DNA from: an uncultured Eubacteriales bacterium
Lineage (GTDB): Bacteria > Bacillota > Clostridia > Monoglobales > UMGS1388
Length of the DNA stretch: 46,089 nt
Direction: 5' to 3'
Assembly (NCBI GenBank): GCA_900551345.1
Contig: URVP01000002.1
Span: forward strand, 1 to 46,089
The notes beneath the pieces were generated by a model. That model saw nothing but the letters and a program-made list of their open reading frames with translations, searched no databases and was not told the origin of the DNA. The translations under genes and the position numbers were made by a program. The number at the start of each line of letters is the position of its first letter. Within the stretch, counting starts at the first letter, position 1. Positions 9,537 through 18,353 of the stretch are shown piece by piece.

Positions 9537-10182
9537 AATATCTCCTTCGGTGCTCTCAGCAGATTGTGCAGCATTTGGAAGAGATATATCAAAGATTGAA
9601 AACGAAGCTCAATGGCTTCATTATGATGTAATGGATGGACATTTTGTCCCTAACATAAGCTATGGTGTTCCGGTGGTAAAAAGCCTTACTGCCGTAACAA
9701 AACTTTTTGCCGATGTTCACCTTATGATAACTGATCCGCTTTTTTATGTTGAACCTTTTGTTAAAGCGGGTGCCCAAATGCTTACATTTCATGTAGAGGC
9801 AGACAGCGATATTCAGGAAACCATAGACAAGATACACAGCTTTGGAATCAAGTGCGGATTGGCACTTAAGCCTAAAACGCCTGTTGACGCTGTTATGCCG
9901 TATCTTGACAAGATAGACATGCTGCTTCAGATGACTGTAGAACCCGGGTTCGGAGGACAGGCAATGGTTGAGGATGCAGTGGGGAACATTTCAATTTTTC
10001 GTAAAGCGGCGCCCGGGCTTGATATACAGGTTGACGGCGGTATAAACACGGAAAATATCGGTCGCATTGCTGCAGAAGGAGCAAATGTTTTTGTTGCGGG
10101 GTCTGCCGTGTTCGGTTCACAGGATCCGGCACAAACAGTACGGGTTATGAAAGAGCGTGCCCAGGCATCACTAAACTGTTAA
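9520..10182 (+). CDS. rpe: Ribulose-phosphate 3-epimerase
   Basis: This pentose phosphate pathway enzyme interconverts ribulose 5-phosphate and xylulose 5-phosphate. The 220-residue TIM barrel contains the family signatures ISPSVLSAD near the N-terminus, HYDVMDGHFVPNI with metal-binding His and Asp, VHLMI, EPGFGGQ and the phosphate-binding VDGGIN and VAGSAVFG segments. The start ATG lies inside rsgA with AAGGAG at 9500-9505 upstream. Confidence 0.97.
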   Translation: MALTIKISPSVLSADCAAFGRDISKIENEAQWLHYDVMDGHFVPNISYGVPVVKSLTAVTKLFADVHLMITDPLFYVEPFVKAGAQMLTFHVEADSDIQETIDKIHSFGIKCGLALKPKTPVDAVMPYLDKIDMLLQMTVEPGFGGQAMVEDAVGNISIFRKAAPGLDIQVDGGINTENIGRIAAEGANVFVAGSAVFGSQDPAQTVRVMKERAQASLNC

Positions 10183-10195
10183 GGGAGTAATACAT

Positions 10196-10819
10196 ATGAG
10201 AGCATGGATAATTTCAGCAGGACAATTTGAGCGGACGGGATTTTACCGCTCTCTTGTAATAAAAGAAAATGATATGGTTATATGTGCAGACGGCGGATAT
10301 GATTATGCCGTTGCCATGGGGGTTCAGCCTACGGTTGTTCTGGGAGATCTAGACTCAATTAGAAAGCCGGTTAAAGATTCAAGAATTCCCATTATTAAGT
10401 TTCCTACAGATAAAGACAAAACAGACAGTCAACTTGCCGTTGATTACGCACTTGAAAATAAGTGTGATGAAATAGTTCTTCTTGCGGCAACAGGGGGCAG
10501 AATTGACCATTCTCTTGCCAATATAATGCTTCTTGGATATATTCATGATAAAGGTGCAGAAGGACTTATTCTTACCGATAAGTCAAGAATTGCACTTTTA
10601 ACCGGACAGACTGTTATAAAGAGAGGCAGCGGTGATGGTATTTCGTTTGTACCCATTACTCCTACCGTTGAGGGACTTACAACAGAGGGACTGCTCTATA
10701 ATTTGAATAATAAAACTGTTAGACAGGGAGATACTCTTACCATAAGCAATGAGTTCCGTTCTCATCAGGCTAAGGTAAAACTTACAAAAGGCAGACTTTT
10801 GGTGATATGTGATGCGTAA
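10196..10819 (+). CDS. thiN: Thiamine pyrophosphokinase
   Basis: It transfers pyrophosphate from ATP to thiamine to make the cofactor thiamine diphosphate. The 207-residue protein shows the family signature CADGGYDYAVAMG followed by VVLGDLDSI, then FPTDKDKTD and the GGRIDHSLAN segment; these acidic residues bind Mg-ATP and substrate. The ATG at 10196 follows AAGGGAG. The gene sits directly after rpe, its usual place in Firmicutes, and overlaps the next gene by 8 nt. Confidence 0.95.
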   Translation: MRAWIISAGQFERTGFYRSLVIKENDMVICADGGYDYAVAMGVQPTVVLGDLDSIRKPVKDSRIPIIKFPTDKDKTDSQLAVDYALENKCDEIVLLAATGGRIDHSLANIMLLGYIHDKGAEGLILTDKSRIALLTGQTVIKRGSGDGISFVPITPTVEGLTTEGLLYNLNNKTVRQGDTLTISNEFRSHQAKVKLTKGRLLVICDA

Positions 10820-12746
10820 GCTGATAAATACGGGGATAGTTTCCCATATCGACGCAGGTAAGACTACTGTTACTGAGCAGCTCCTTTTTTTTAGCGGAGC
10901 AACACGGACTAGGGGCAGTGTTGATAAGGGAACGGCATTTACCGACTTTATGGAAATTGAAAAAAACAGGGGTATTTCCGTAAAAATGGCGACAACACGG
11001 TTTATGTGGAAAGATACCCAGATAAATCTTATTGATACACCGGGACATACGGATTTTGCGGCAGAGGCAGAGCGTGCTTTGCAGGTTCTGGACTGTGCCG
11101 TTCTTGTTATTTCAGCCGCTGAAGGTGTTGAGGCAAGAACTGAGCTGTTATGGCATGCACTTAAGACATTAAATATCCCGGTTATTATTTTTGTCAACAA
11201 AATCGACAGAGCCGGAGCAGATTTCGAAAAAGTCAAAAGGCAAATTTCAGAATATCTTACCAGTGATTATATAACGGTTAACCAACCTGTTATATCAGAA
11301 GATGTGTGTGCTGTGGAAGATAATCAGGATATTGCTGAACGGCTTGCGGATTTTGATGATGAAATACTTGAGGGAATATTGTATGGAGAAGCTGATTTTA
11401 ATAAAAGTGTTTTGATGGAAAAAATAAAGAAAGGCTGTATCAATCGTACCTTTTTTCCGCTGCTGTGCGGAAGTGCGCTTAAAGGGGTTGGCATAGAGTT
11501 TTTGCTCGATTGTATAATTAATTTTTTCCCCCATGCTGAAAAGAGCTCTGGAGAGCCATCAGGTGTTATATTTAAGCTTGACCGTGATAAGATCATGGGG
11601 AAGGTTGCTTTTGTACGACTGTACAGCGGAAGCTTGAAAACACGTGATAGTATCAAAAATCTCAGGACGGGTTCTGTACGAAAGATTACACAGATACGCC
11701 GTTTTTCCGGTGCGCATCATGAAGATGTGGGGTATGTTGAATCGGGCGATATTGCCGCTTTGTATGGTTTAGATGATGCGGTGACAGGTGATATTTTAGG
11801 CAGTGGTGAAAATATTCCGGTAAGCTCGGTTATTTCACAGCCGCTTTTACAGATAAGGGTGTATCCGGCCGGGGAGGAGGAATATCCTCAGCTTGTTGAG
11901 GCAATGCGTGCCCTTGAAGAAGAAGAGCCTCTGCTTAATGTGGAGTGGGTCAAAGAGCAGCGTCAGCTTCTGATAAATATACCTGGAACGATTCAGCTAG
12001 AGGTTATAGGCGAAATTCTTAAAAGCCGTTTCGATTTGCATGCAAAATTTGGAGAGCCACAGGTTATCTACAAAGAAACTCCGTCAAGACCGGGGATCGG
12101 ATTTGTGTCATATACCATGCCAAAACCTTGCTGGGCTGTGCTTAAATTTGAAATAAATCCGCTCCCTACGGGCAGCGGCGTACGATATGAATCGGTAGTA
12201 CCTGATACAAAGATATTATACAGATATCAGAATCAGGTGGAAAAAACCATAAAATCTGCTCTCAGACAGGGCATAAAAGGTTGGAATGTAACTGATTTAT
12301 CCATTCGCCTTATTGATGGGGAACATCACAATGAGCATACGCACCCACTTGATTTTATAGTTGCAACACCGATGGCAATTATGGACGGTTTGCGAAATAC
12401 AGGAACAACACTTCTCGAGCCATATATTAAGTTTAGAATTTCGGTTCCTGAGGAGTACAGCGGAAAAGTAATAAGCTATATTGTTAACAGCAGAGGAAAC
12501 TTTGAATTAGGAAATTCTTCTGAAGGCAGGGTTACGCTTACCGGTGAAGTGCCTGTAGCAGAAACTATGGATTTTCCTGTTCGTTTGGCGGCGATGACGG
12601 CAGGCAGGGGTGCTTTGTCACATTCTTTTTCCGAATATAAGCCCTGTCCCGACGAATTGGGTAAAACTACTCCATACAGAGGTGTAAATCCACTGGATAC
12701 CTCAAAGTATATCTTGTATATTCGTTCAGCACTCACGGATGGATAA
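10812..12746 (+). CDS. Tet(M)/EF-G-like translational GTPase, ribosomal-protection family, function uncertain
   Basis: The 644-residue protein has the full five-domain layout of tetracycline ribosomal protection proteins (Tet(M) is 639 residues). It begins IVSHIDAGKTT (G1), with RGIS (G2), DTPGH (G3) and NKID (G4), and runs through to the EF-G-like domains IV and V. The domain IV tip that carries SPVSTPADF in Tet(M)/Tet(O), at about residues 503-515 here (nt 12319-12355), instead reads NEHTHPLDF, rich in histidine. The loop that displaces tetracycline is therefore not conserved. The gene overlaps thiN in a housekeeping operon and has no mobile DNA next to it. I infer a chromosomal ribosome-associated GTPase whose contribution to tetracycline tolerance is unknown. 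GTG 10809 is an alternative start directly before the ATG. Confidence 0.85.
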   Translation: MRKLINTGIVSHIDAGKTTVTEQLLFFSGATRTRGSVDKGTAFTDFMEIEKNRGISVKMATTRFMWKDTQINLIDTPGHTDFAAEAERALQVLDCAVLVISAAEGVEARTELLWHALKTLNIPVIIFVNKIDRAGADFEKVKRQISEYLTSDYITVNQPVISEDVCAVEDNQDIAERLADFDDEILEGILYGEADFNKSVLMEKIKKGCINRTFFPLLCGSALKGVGIEFLLDCIINFFPHAEKSSGEPSGVIFKLDRDKIMGKVAFVRLYSGSLKTRDSIKNLRTGSVRKITQIRRFSGAHHEDVGYVESGDIAALYGLDDAVTGDILGSGENIPVSSVISQPLLQIRVYPAGEEEYPQLVEAMRALEEEEPLLNVEWVKEQRQLLINIPGTIQLEVIGEILKSRFDLHAKFGEPQVIYKETPSRPGIGFVSYTMPKPCWAVLKFEINPLPTGSGVRYESVVPDTKILYRYQNQVEKTIKSALRQGIKGWNVTDLSIRLIDGEHHNEHTHPLDFIVATPMAIMDGLRNTGTTLLEPYIKFRISVPEEYSGKVISYIVNSRGNFELGNSSEGRVTLTGEVPVAETMDFPVRLAAMTAGRGALSHSFSEYKPCPDELGKTTPYRGVNPLDTSKYILYIRSALTDG

Positions 12747-12774
12747 AATATTCCTAAATAATAAATATTTTCTA

Positions 12775-12803
12775 TTGACATAAGAGATGTTTGGCGTTAA
12801 TAT
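12775..12803 (+). promoter_or_regulatory. SigA-type promoter for the glycosidase/AraC unit
   Basis: TTGACA (12775-12780) and TAATAT (12798-12803) are separated by exactly 17 nt, a near-consensus vegetative promoter. It lies 35 nt upstream of the chosen start at 12839 and separates this unit from the housekeeping operon before it. Confidence 0.75.
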
Positions 12804-12838
12804 TAAAATCAAATTCAGCAGGCAGAGAGGTTTTACAT

Positions 12839-13927
12839 ATGATAAAAGGAATATGTCACGGTTATGGTGACCTTGACAGAATAAAAGAATGCGGCTTTGA
12901 ATGGAATCGTATTGATTGTCCATATCCCTTTGATAAAGAATCGGGGGAACTTTCCCCACATTATTTAAGATTTAAGGATTATTGCAGACAACTTCACGAT
13001 ATGGGATTTAAAACCATGGTGATAACACCCGGTCCTGCGTGGGCGTACTTTGCAGGCGGTATTGATTTGCGGTTGGAAGGCGGCCTTGATAAGGTAACGG
13101 AAATTCATCGCTTTATTGCAGAGGATATGAAAGGGCTTGTTGACGGATGGCAGGTTGCCAATGAGGTAAATGTTTATTTTTTTCGCTCTCCGTATGATTT
13201 TGACGAAGCAATTTCATATGTAGAAGCAGGGCTTAAAGGAATAAGACAATCAGATAAGCAGACTTTGCTTGGTTATAATTTCAGTGAGTATGATGAGACT
13301 TCTATCTATATGATAAATAAGCTCAAAAGTGTAAATGCCCTTTGTGATTATATGGGTCTTGATGCGTATCACGGCACATGGATTAAAGGAAGTCCTGACG
13401 ATCTTATAAATGATGTTAAAAAGCTTCATGCTCTGACCGGGAAGCCTGTGCTTATACAAGAATTCGGATTCGCAAGCAAGGGCGATGTTATAGAGGACGG
13501 AGAGTTTGACATTGCCATGATGCAGTTTGGATTTAAAGATTTTAATGATGCAACTGCAAATTGTGAAGAGTACCTTGAAAAATTGCCTAAAAATTTGTCT
13601 AAGCATATTAAAGCGGCTCCCAGAAAGGATTGGGAAGCTAATTTGAGACACCAAGAGCCCCATATATTAAAAAAATGGGTGGGAGGAAGTAATGATTATC
13701 CTCACACGCCCGACGGACAGGCAAAATGGCTGAAAGAAGTTATAGAAAAACTTATGAATACTCCATGTGTTATGGGATTTATGCTTTTTGCCTGGCATGA
13801 TGCCGGCAATTGTTTCTTTTGCGGCGAGCCGGACTGTCCATGTGAAACTGCATGGGGGCTTATCTGTAATGATGAAAAGGAAAAACCTTCATATTATGCT
13901 GTTAAAGAAGCAATCAGAAGTTTATAA
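12839..13927 (+). CDS. Clan GH-A-like glycoside hydrolase, cytoplasmic, family unassigned
   Basis: The 362-residue protein looks like a TIM-barrel glycosidase of clan GH-A. An Asn-Glu pair after strand 4 (QVANEVN, E109) would be the acid/base. A glutamate after strand 7 (LIQEFGF, E208) would be the nucleophile. GLDAYHGTW and FMLFAWHD resemble other substrate-pocket strands. There is no signal peptide, so it should act inside the cell. Near the C-terminus C325, C328, C333 and C335 form a compact cluster that could bind a metal. The start is ATG 12839, 8 nt after AGAGAGG; an upstream in-frame start at 12791 would lie inside the promoter. The regulator gene follows after 22 nt. The substrate cannot be read from the sequence. 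Confidence 0.75.
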   Translation: MIKGICHGYGDLDRIKECGFEWNRIDCPYPFDKESGELSPHYLRFKDYCRQLHDMGFKTMVITPGPAWAYFAGGIDLRLEGGLDKVTEIHRFIAEDMKGLVDGWQVANEVNVYFFRSPYDFDEAISYVEAGLKGIRQSDKQTLLGYNFSEYDETSIYMINKLKSVNALCDYMGLDAYHGTWIKGSPDDLINDVKKLHALTGKPVLIQEFGFASKGDVIEDGEFDIAMMQFGFKDFNDATANCEEYLEKLPKNLSKHIKAAPRKDWEANLRHQEPHILKKWVGGSNDYPHTPDGQAKWLKEVIEKLMNTPCVMGFMLFAWHDAGNCFFCGEPDCPCETAWGLICNDEKEKPSYYAVKEAIRSL

Positions 13928-13949
13928 GCAGCATTTTGGGTGGTAAATT

Positions 13950-15152
13950 ATGAAAAAAGAAAAATTGAGAGAAAAGATTGAAAATAGCAAATATTTTATG
14001 AAAGATTGGTTTATAGGCGCATGTGAGTCTTATGGAAATGACTCTTTATCCGATGTTTCAATTGCAATTAATGAAAGTGTTTTGCTTAATAAAAAAAGAG
14101 CATATATCTGGGTCGTTGTTGCTTTTGAAAACGATGCGGTTTCGACACCTGTTGAACAGTTGGGCTTGTTTTTAACAGCTTATGAAGCACTTAAAAAGAA
14201 TCAATTTGATGTTGAACCTTTTTTTGAAAAAAGTGCATTTTCTTTCTTTCTCCGGTCAGACAAAAGTGAAATAGCAACGGTTGAATATTCAATGTCAGCG
14301 GCAGAAATAGTAAGAAATACTCTCAATAAACTCAAAGTTTTCGATTACGGCATTGGAATAGGCCGTGCGGGAAGAGATTTAACTCGTGTCAGAGAATCAT
14401 ACATTCTCGCACAGGAAGCAAGCAAATACCGCTATGCTTTGGGCATGGGCCGTATTATTTATATTGGTGATGTTGAGCCTGATATGCGTGTCAATGATTA
14501 TCATGCGATTCGCGAATCGGATTTTCGTACTTCGCTCAAGATAGGAAGCGAGCAGATGAATTATGAAGTTGTTTCGGATATTTTCGGGCATATAAAACGA
14601 AATAATGATCCGCTTGATATAGCAAAAAGGATAAGCCTGGAGCTTTTGGTATCGGCAAACAGAGCTATATATGAATTAGGCAAAGACCCAGCAATGCTGT
14701 TTGACAAAACGGATATTTGGTCGGTTATTAACAGATGCACTGATGTGGATGAGCTGCATCAGCTGATTTTGAATACAAGCCAGCTTGTTATTATGCGGAT
14801 TTTCCAAAAGCAGGTACCCAAGGATAAAACAATAGTCGAAAAGGCAAAAAGAATTATAGATGAAGACTTTGGGTCTAAACTCAGTCTTGAAATCGTAGCA
14901 AAAAAAATATATATTTCTCCTTGCTATCTGAGTACGGTTTTCAGCAGGGAGACAGGCATGACATTCAAAGACTATCTTATTAATTCCCGTATTTCCCGTG
15001 CAAAAGGTTTGCTTCATGATCCGTCAGCCAAAATATATAATGTAGCTAATGCGGTAGGATACTCCGATGCACGGTATTTCAGCGATTTATTCAGAAAGCG
15101 AGTAGGGATGACGCCGGCTGAATATCGTAAAAATTTATTAATGAAAAATTAA
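13950..15152 (+). CDS. AraC-family transcriptional regulator (YesN-like, without receiver domain)
   Basis: The 400-residue protein ends in a clear AraC/XylS double helix-turn-helix domain (about residues 296-395), including LSLEIVAKKIYISPCYLS, the second helix segment YNVANAVGYSDARYFSDLF and the closing GMTPAEYR. The middle part (GIGIGRAGRDLTRVRESYILAQEA) matches the region preceding the HTH in YesN-type regulators. There is no N-terminal receiver domain, no transmembrane segment and no neighbouring sensor kinase. It is cotranscribed with the glycosidase and lies immediately before the strongly promoted exported protein, so it probably controls one or both; that is inference. An SD-like GGGTGG precedes ATG 13950. 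Confidence 0.9.
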   Translation: MKKEKLREKIENSKYFMKDWFIGACESYGNDSLSDVSIAINESVLLNKKRAYIWVVVAFENDAVSTPVEQLGLFLTAYEALKKNQFDVEPFFEKSAFSFFLRSDKSEIATVEYSMSAAEIVRNTLNKLKVFDYGIGIGRAGRDLTRVRESYILAQEASKYRYALGMGRIIYIGDVEPDMRVNDYHAIRESDFRTSLKIGSEQMNYEVVSDIFGHIKRNNDPLDIAKRISLELLVSANRAIYELGKDPAMLFDKTDIWSVINRCTDVDELHQLILNTSQLVIMRIFQKQVPKDKTIVEKAKRIIDEDFGSKLSLEIVAKKIYISPCYLSTVFSRETGMTFKDYLINSRISRAKGLLHDPSAKIYNVANAVGYSDARYFSDLFRKRVGMTPAEYRKNLLMKN

Positions 15153-15161
15153 AATATCCTC

Positions 15162-15190
15162 TTGACTTTATACACAATGAATAGTATAAT
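15162..15190 (+). promoter_or_regulatory. Near-consensus SigA promoter of the exported protein gene
   Basis: TTGACT (15162-15167), a 17-nt spacer and a perfect TATAAT (15185-15190) predict transcription from about 15196-15198. This is one of the strongest promoters visible in the window. A CACAAT hexamer lies in its spacer (15173-15178). Confidence 0.85.
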
Positions 15191-15199
15191 TACGGTATA

Positions 15200-15236
15200 G
15201 TATAGTCGTATTGTGCATTTTTGCATATGATTATAC
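15200..15236 (+). promoter_or_regulatory. Stem-loop at the 5' end of the exported-protein mRNA
   Basis: Bases 15200-15211 can pair with 15225-15236 as a 12-bp stem including two G-U pairs, and the loop holds a further TGCA/TGCA match. It begins a few bases after the predicted transcription start, the position where 5' hairpins often protect abundant mRNAs from decay. It could also be an operator, since an ATTGTG element spans 15210-15215. Confidence 0.55.
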
Positions 15237-15290
15237 CACATAAATCCTGCAAAAATATTTATATAACATAAACATAAGGAGTTGTTTAAG

Positions 15291-16889
15291 ATGAAAAAAA
15301 GCAAAGTATTAGCACTGATGCTTGCCGTTGTTATGGTTGTAAGCTTTACAATGACAGCTGCCGTAAGCGCAGCCGGCCTTACACCTCCGGCAAACTCAAA
15401 AGTAAGAGTTACAGATAAAACTCTTACGAAAACATTCACAAGTGGTATTGGTTGGGATGTATGGGATACTCAAGGATCTTTTGGAACATACGAGCAGACG
15501 GATGATGGAAATCTTCTTGTTTCAGGAGGAAAAATGGTTCCTTTTGTAATGCTTGACGGTTTCGGTGGCGGTCTTGCAGGCTTTGATGAAATGGTATTTA
15601 CATACAAAACCGATTCTGATCTCAAAGTTTCGCTCAGAATAAGAGAAAAAGGAACATCAGCAGAAGTTACTCTTCCTGCTACAAACGGAGAATTCGTTGA
15701 TTATTCAATTGCTCCGGCAGCGTTTTTAGGTGGAGATTTAACTGCACAGGATCTTGAAGAATTCAGATCATATTATAATCCTAATACAAGTAAATATGAC
15801 ACAACAGCTATGATGAATCTTACATCATCTTCTGCTGAAATTAAAGAGATTAACGCATACTGGTACTCTTATTCTTCTGAGTCTAATCAGGTAAGAAAGA
15901 CTTTAACAACAGACTTTTCCAAAACTACTTGGGGTAGCTGGGGTTCTTGGACACAAGGTCCTAATAAGTTCCCGATTTCTATGAAGTTTGTTGAAGGTGA
16001 AGCTGAGGACGGAGTAGGAAAAGCTCTTTACATTACAGGTGGATGTACTGGCACTGGCTCATACGGCGGCGGACAGTTTACGATGAATAGCAATTTCGAT
16101 CTTACCGGCGTTGATGCTATCAGATACAGATATAACTCAACTGCAAAGTGTTCCGTATATTTCAACATGGCTTATCAGGTGGAAGTTGGCGAAACTCTTC
16201 CTGCTGCTGAAGTGGACACAGTTAAAGGACTTCTCGAAGCTGATTATAGTACATATTTTGATGCTTCAAATAAATGCATAAAATATTTTAAGAAAGAAAC
16301 AAGATCTAGCGGCGTAAGCCTTCCTTCTACAGGTGGCGAATGGAAAACAGTAGATGTTCCGATTTCAAAATTCGGTACGCAAGAGTTCCTTAGCCATATG
16401 AAAACTGTTATAGCTAACAAGAGCTTTGCTCCTTGTTACCAATTCAGAATTGAAGGTATCACCTATGGTGGTGACACAAATAAGTACACTAAGTTTGGTT
16501 CTATTACAGGAGTCTGGTATGAAAAACTTCCTACCATGTCCTCAATCTCCTTTACAAATAATGGTGAAGATAGTGACTATGGACTTTCTGAGGGTACAAC
16601 AGAAGTAAATATTGAACTTTCTAATGCTGCAGATATTGAAATTTCCGGTTCGGTTCTTGTTGCAGGATTATATGAAGGCAATAAACTTCTTGATGTTGAT
16701 GTAGAGGTTGTTACAACACCTGCTCTTGGCACATCAGGTATTAAGACTCTTTCGGTAACAATGCCGGTAGATGTTGATATTGCAGACTGTCAACTTAGAG
16801 TAATGCTTTGGGATAGTGCAGAGTCAATGAACCAGATTACAAATCTTGCGGTTCTTGATGCATTCGGATATTTCACCGAGGATGAATAA
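15291..16889 (+). CDS. Exported protein with CBM-like beta-sandwich regions, family unknown
   Basis: I do not recognise this 532-residue protein. It starts with a Sec signal peptide (residues 1 to about 28, MKKSKVLALM then a hydrophobic core and AVSA). Two beta-rich regions follow (about 40-200 and 205-410). They resemble carbohydrate-binding jelly rolls: each has Trp/Tyr-rich strands, for example WGSWGSW, and a repeated plan of VxFxYxTDxxxxVxLR-like strands. The C-terminal 90 residues (GNKLLDVDV to LRVMLWDSAESM) resemble modules found at the end of clostridial surface proteins. No catalytic motif or cell-wall anchor is visible. ATG 15291 is 9 nt after AAGGAG; a TTG at 15282 overlaps that site. 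Likely role: an abundant secreted glycan-binding protein linked to the preceding glycosidase and regulator (inference). Confidence 0.8.
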   Translation: MKKSKVLALMLAVVMVVSFTMTAAVSAAGLTPPANSKVRVTDKTLTKTFTSGIGWDVWDTQGSFGTYEQTDDGNLLVSGGKMVPFVMLDGFGGGLAGFDEMVFTYKTDSDLKVSLRIREKGTSAEVTLPATNGEFVDYSIAPAAFLGGDLTAQDLEEFRSYYNPNTSKYDTTAMMNLTSSSAEIKEINAYWYSYSSESNQVRKTLTTDFSKTTWGSWGSWTQGPNKFPISMKFVEGEAEDGVGKALYITGGCTGTGSYGGGQFTMNSNFDLTGVDAIRYRYNSTAKCSVYFNMAYQVEVGETLPAAEVDTVKGLLEADYSTYFDASNKCIKYFKKETRSSGVSLPSTGGEWKTVDVPISKFGTQEFLSHMKTVIANKSFAPCYQFRIEGITYGGDTNKYTKFGSITGVWYEKLPTMSSISFTNNGEDSDYGLSEGTTEVNIELSNAADIEISGSVLVAGLYEGNKLLDVDVEVVTTPALGTSGIKTLSVTMPVDVDIADCQLRVMLWDSAESMNQITNLAVLDAFGYFTEDE

Positions 16890-16919
16890 TTTTTTGAAAA
16901 TTAAACATTAGATTAACTG

Positions 16920-16959
16920 GGCTGCAGTCAAACGATTTTGACTGCAGCCTTGATTTTTG
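16920..16959 (+). terminator. Strong rho-independent terminator after the exported protein
   Basis: A perfect 13-bp stem (16920-16932 with 16937-16949) with loop CGAT is followed by a T-rich run. It lies 30 nt after the stop codon at 16889. Confidence 0.9.
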
Positions 16960-18353
16960 TATTTATAAGACAAAATTACGGAACTAAACTATTACATGGT
17001 GGACACAAAGCATAGAATAACAGTTTACAACAATATGTGTTGTAGGGCCACAATTAAAAAGTTTCTTGGCGAGTAATAGGGTAAAAAATAGTTTAAGTAG
17101 CATATAAAAGGATTTAGTATGAGCCTCATAATCGACGGATGCATGTTATAGTAGTTTATGTTTGAATGTATGTAAAAAATACGCATTCTTTATAGTTAAA
17201 ATTTGCGAAAGTATGGCTTTAATCGTGTATTACGATTTCAGTGTAGTGTAAGTAAAAACATATAATGAATCTATAATACCCATTATATTGATTAGTCATG
17301 GATACAGTCAGCTGTTTATAAATATAATGTGCAGTTCTTGAATTGTAGATATTCAAAGTCTACTATTTAGCTGTTTACATTATTTTTAGGGAAATAAAGT
17401 TTTAAATATTTTCTACAATAAAATATGATCCTTTAGACTTACAGAATAATAAGGGATGATATTTAACTGCTTGGTATTATCGCTCTTAAGGGTAATGAAC
17501 TTCATATTAAAAAATGAATCGTTTTTTTAAATACTTGCTAATTTAAAATTTAAGCTTTCTGGGCATGTTTGTTTGTCGTGTCACATCATATTTAATTAAT
17601 TGGCAATTGATTCCTATTAAAGCGCTGTTTTAAACCAATAAAATGCAGGGTAAATATTATTTATACCATTAACAAATACACAGTCAGATTTTTTAAGAAT
17701 TTTTAAAAAGCTTGTTATATTCTCTTTGTATAGCTCAAACTGTAACAAAACAAACCGCTTAATATACATTAAATTTTCAAGTGCAAGTGATTTTTATAAA
17801 TTTCAATATGTAATAACGCATTATATTTAGCAATTCTTTGAGACGAATATTATAACAAATATGAGAACGAAAAGAGTTTAACTCTCTTGCATAGAGATAA
17901 TTAAACATATATTAAAATAATTGGGCAGTAAAAAAGCAACCAAACCATTAAATTACGATGCTAGTCATAAAGGTAAAAACAGAAAATTTCTGCACCGAAG
18001 TTTGCAGGAATATCTTATATTTTACAAGAAGATAACAATATTTTTAACGAAAGGAAAAACATCTTAACTATTCGAGATTTGTGTATTCACTGCGATAGAA
18101 CAACGAATATAGTTCACAACTATTGAAATTAAAAAAGTTCATTTGTTTTTGACAGGCAAGATCTATATTAAGGAATTATAAAGATTAATTATTTCAAATC
18201 CACATATACATAGTAATACTGTAATGCCCCTTGGGTTAATCAGTGTTATACTTAATGAAATTAATTTTAATAATTTATACTTTCACATTGTTATTGAACA
18301 TACAATAGTAGACACGAGTATTTATAAAGTTTAATGTTCAATATTTTATATAT
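16960..18353. other. Gene-free, very AT-rich region of about 1.4 kb
   Basis: No open frame of 60 codons or more exists on either strand, and three sampled 60-base lines give about 18-33% GC, well below the flanking genes. I see no tRNA or rRNA, no IS ends, no tandem repeat and no extended RNA fold; only short palindromes such as AGAGTT-T-AACTCT (about 17874-17886) occur. It separates two convergent transcription blocks, each with its own terminator. It may be a fully decayed gene or AT-rich spacer, and I could not recognise protein remnants by eye. Confidence 0.6.

Noticed and set aside
10598..11236. Open frame of 212 codons on the minus strand
   Set aside because: It is antisense to thiN and the Tet(M)-like gene, whose GTPase motifs are unmistakable.
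10812..12746. Calling this gene an acquired tetracycline resistance determinant
   Set aside because: The tip loop needed for tetracycline release is not conserved and the gene is embedded by overlap in a housekeeping operon without mobile elements.
16426..16608. 60-codon open frame inside the exported protein gene
   Set aside because: It overlaps the exported protein in another frame, with no ribosome binding site and no composition typical of a real gene.
16960..18353. A large structured noncoding RNA (OLE-, ROOL- or GOLLD-like)
   Set aside because: The stretch is too AT-rich, no GC-rich helices or conserved blocks were seen, and no promoter/terminator pair encloses it; it stays an open question rather than a call.
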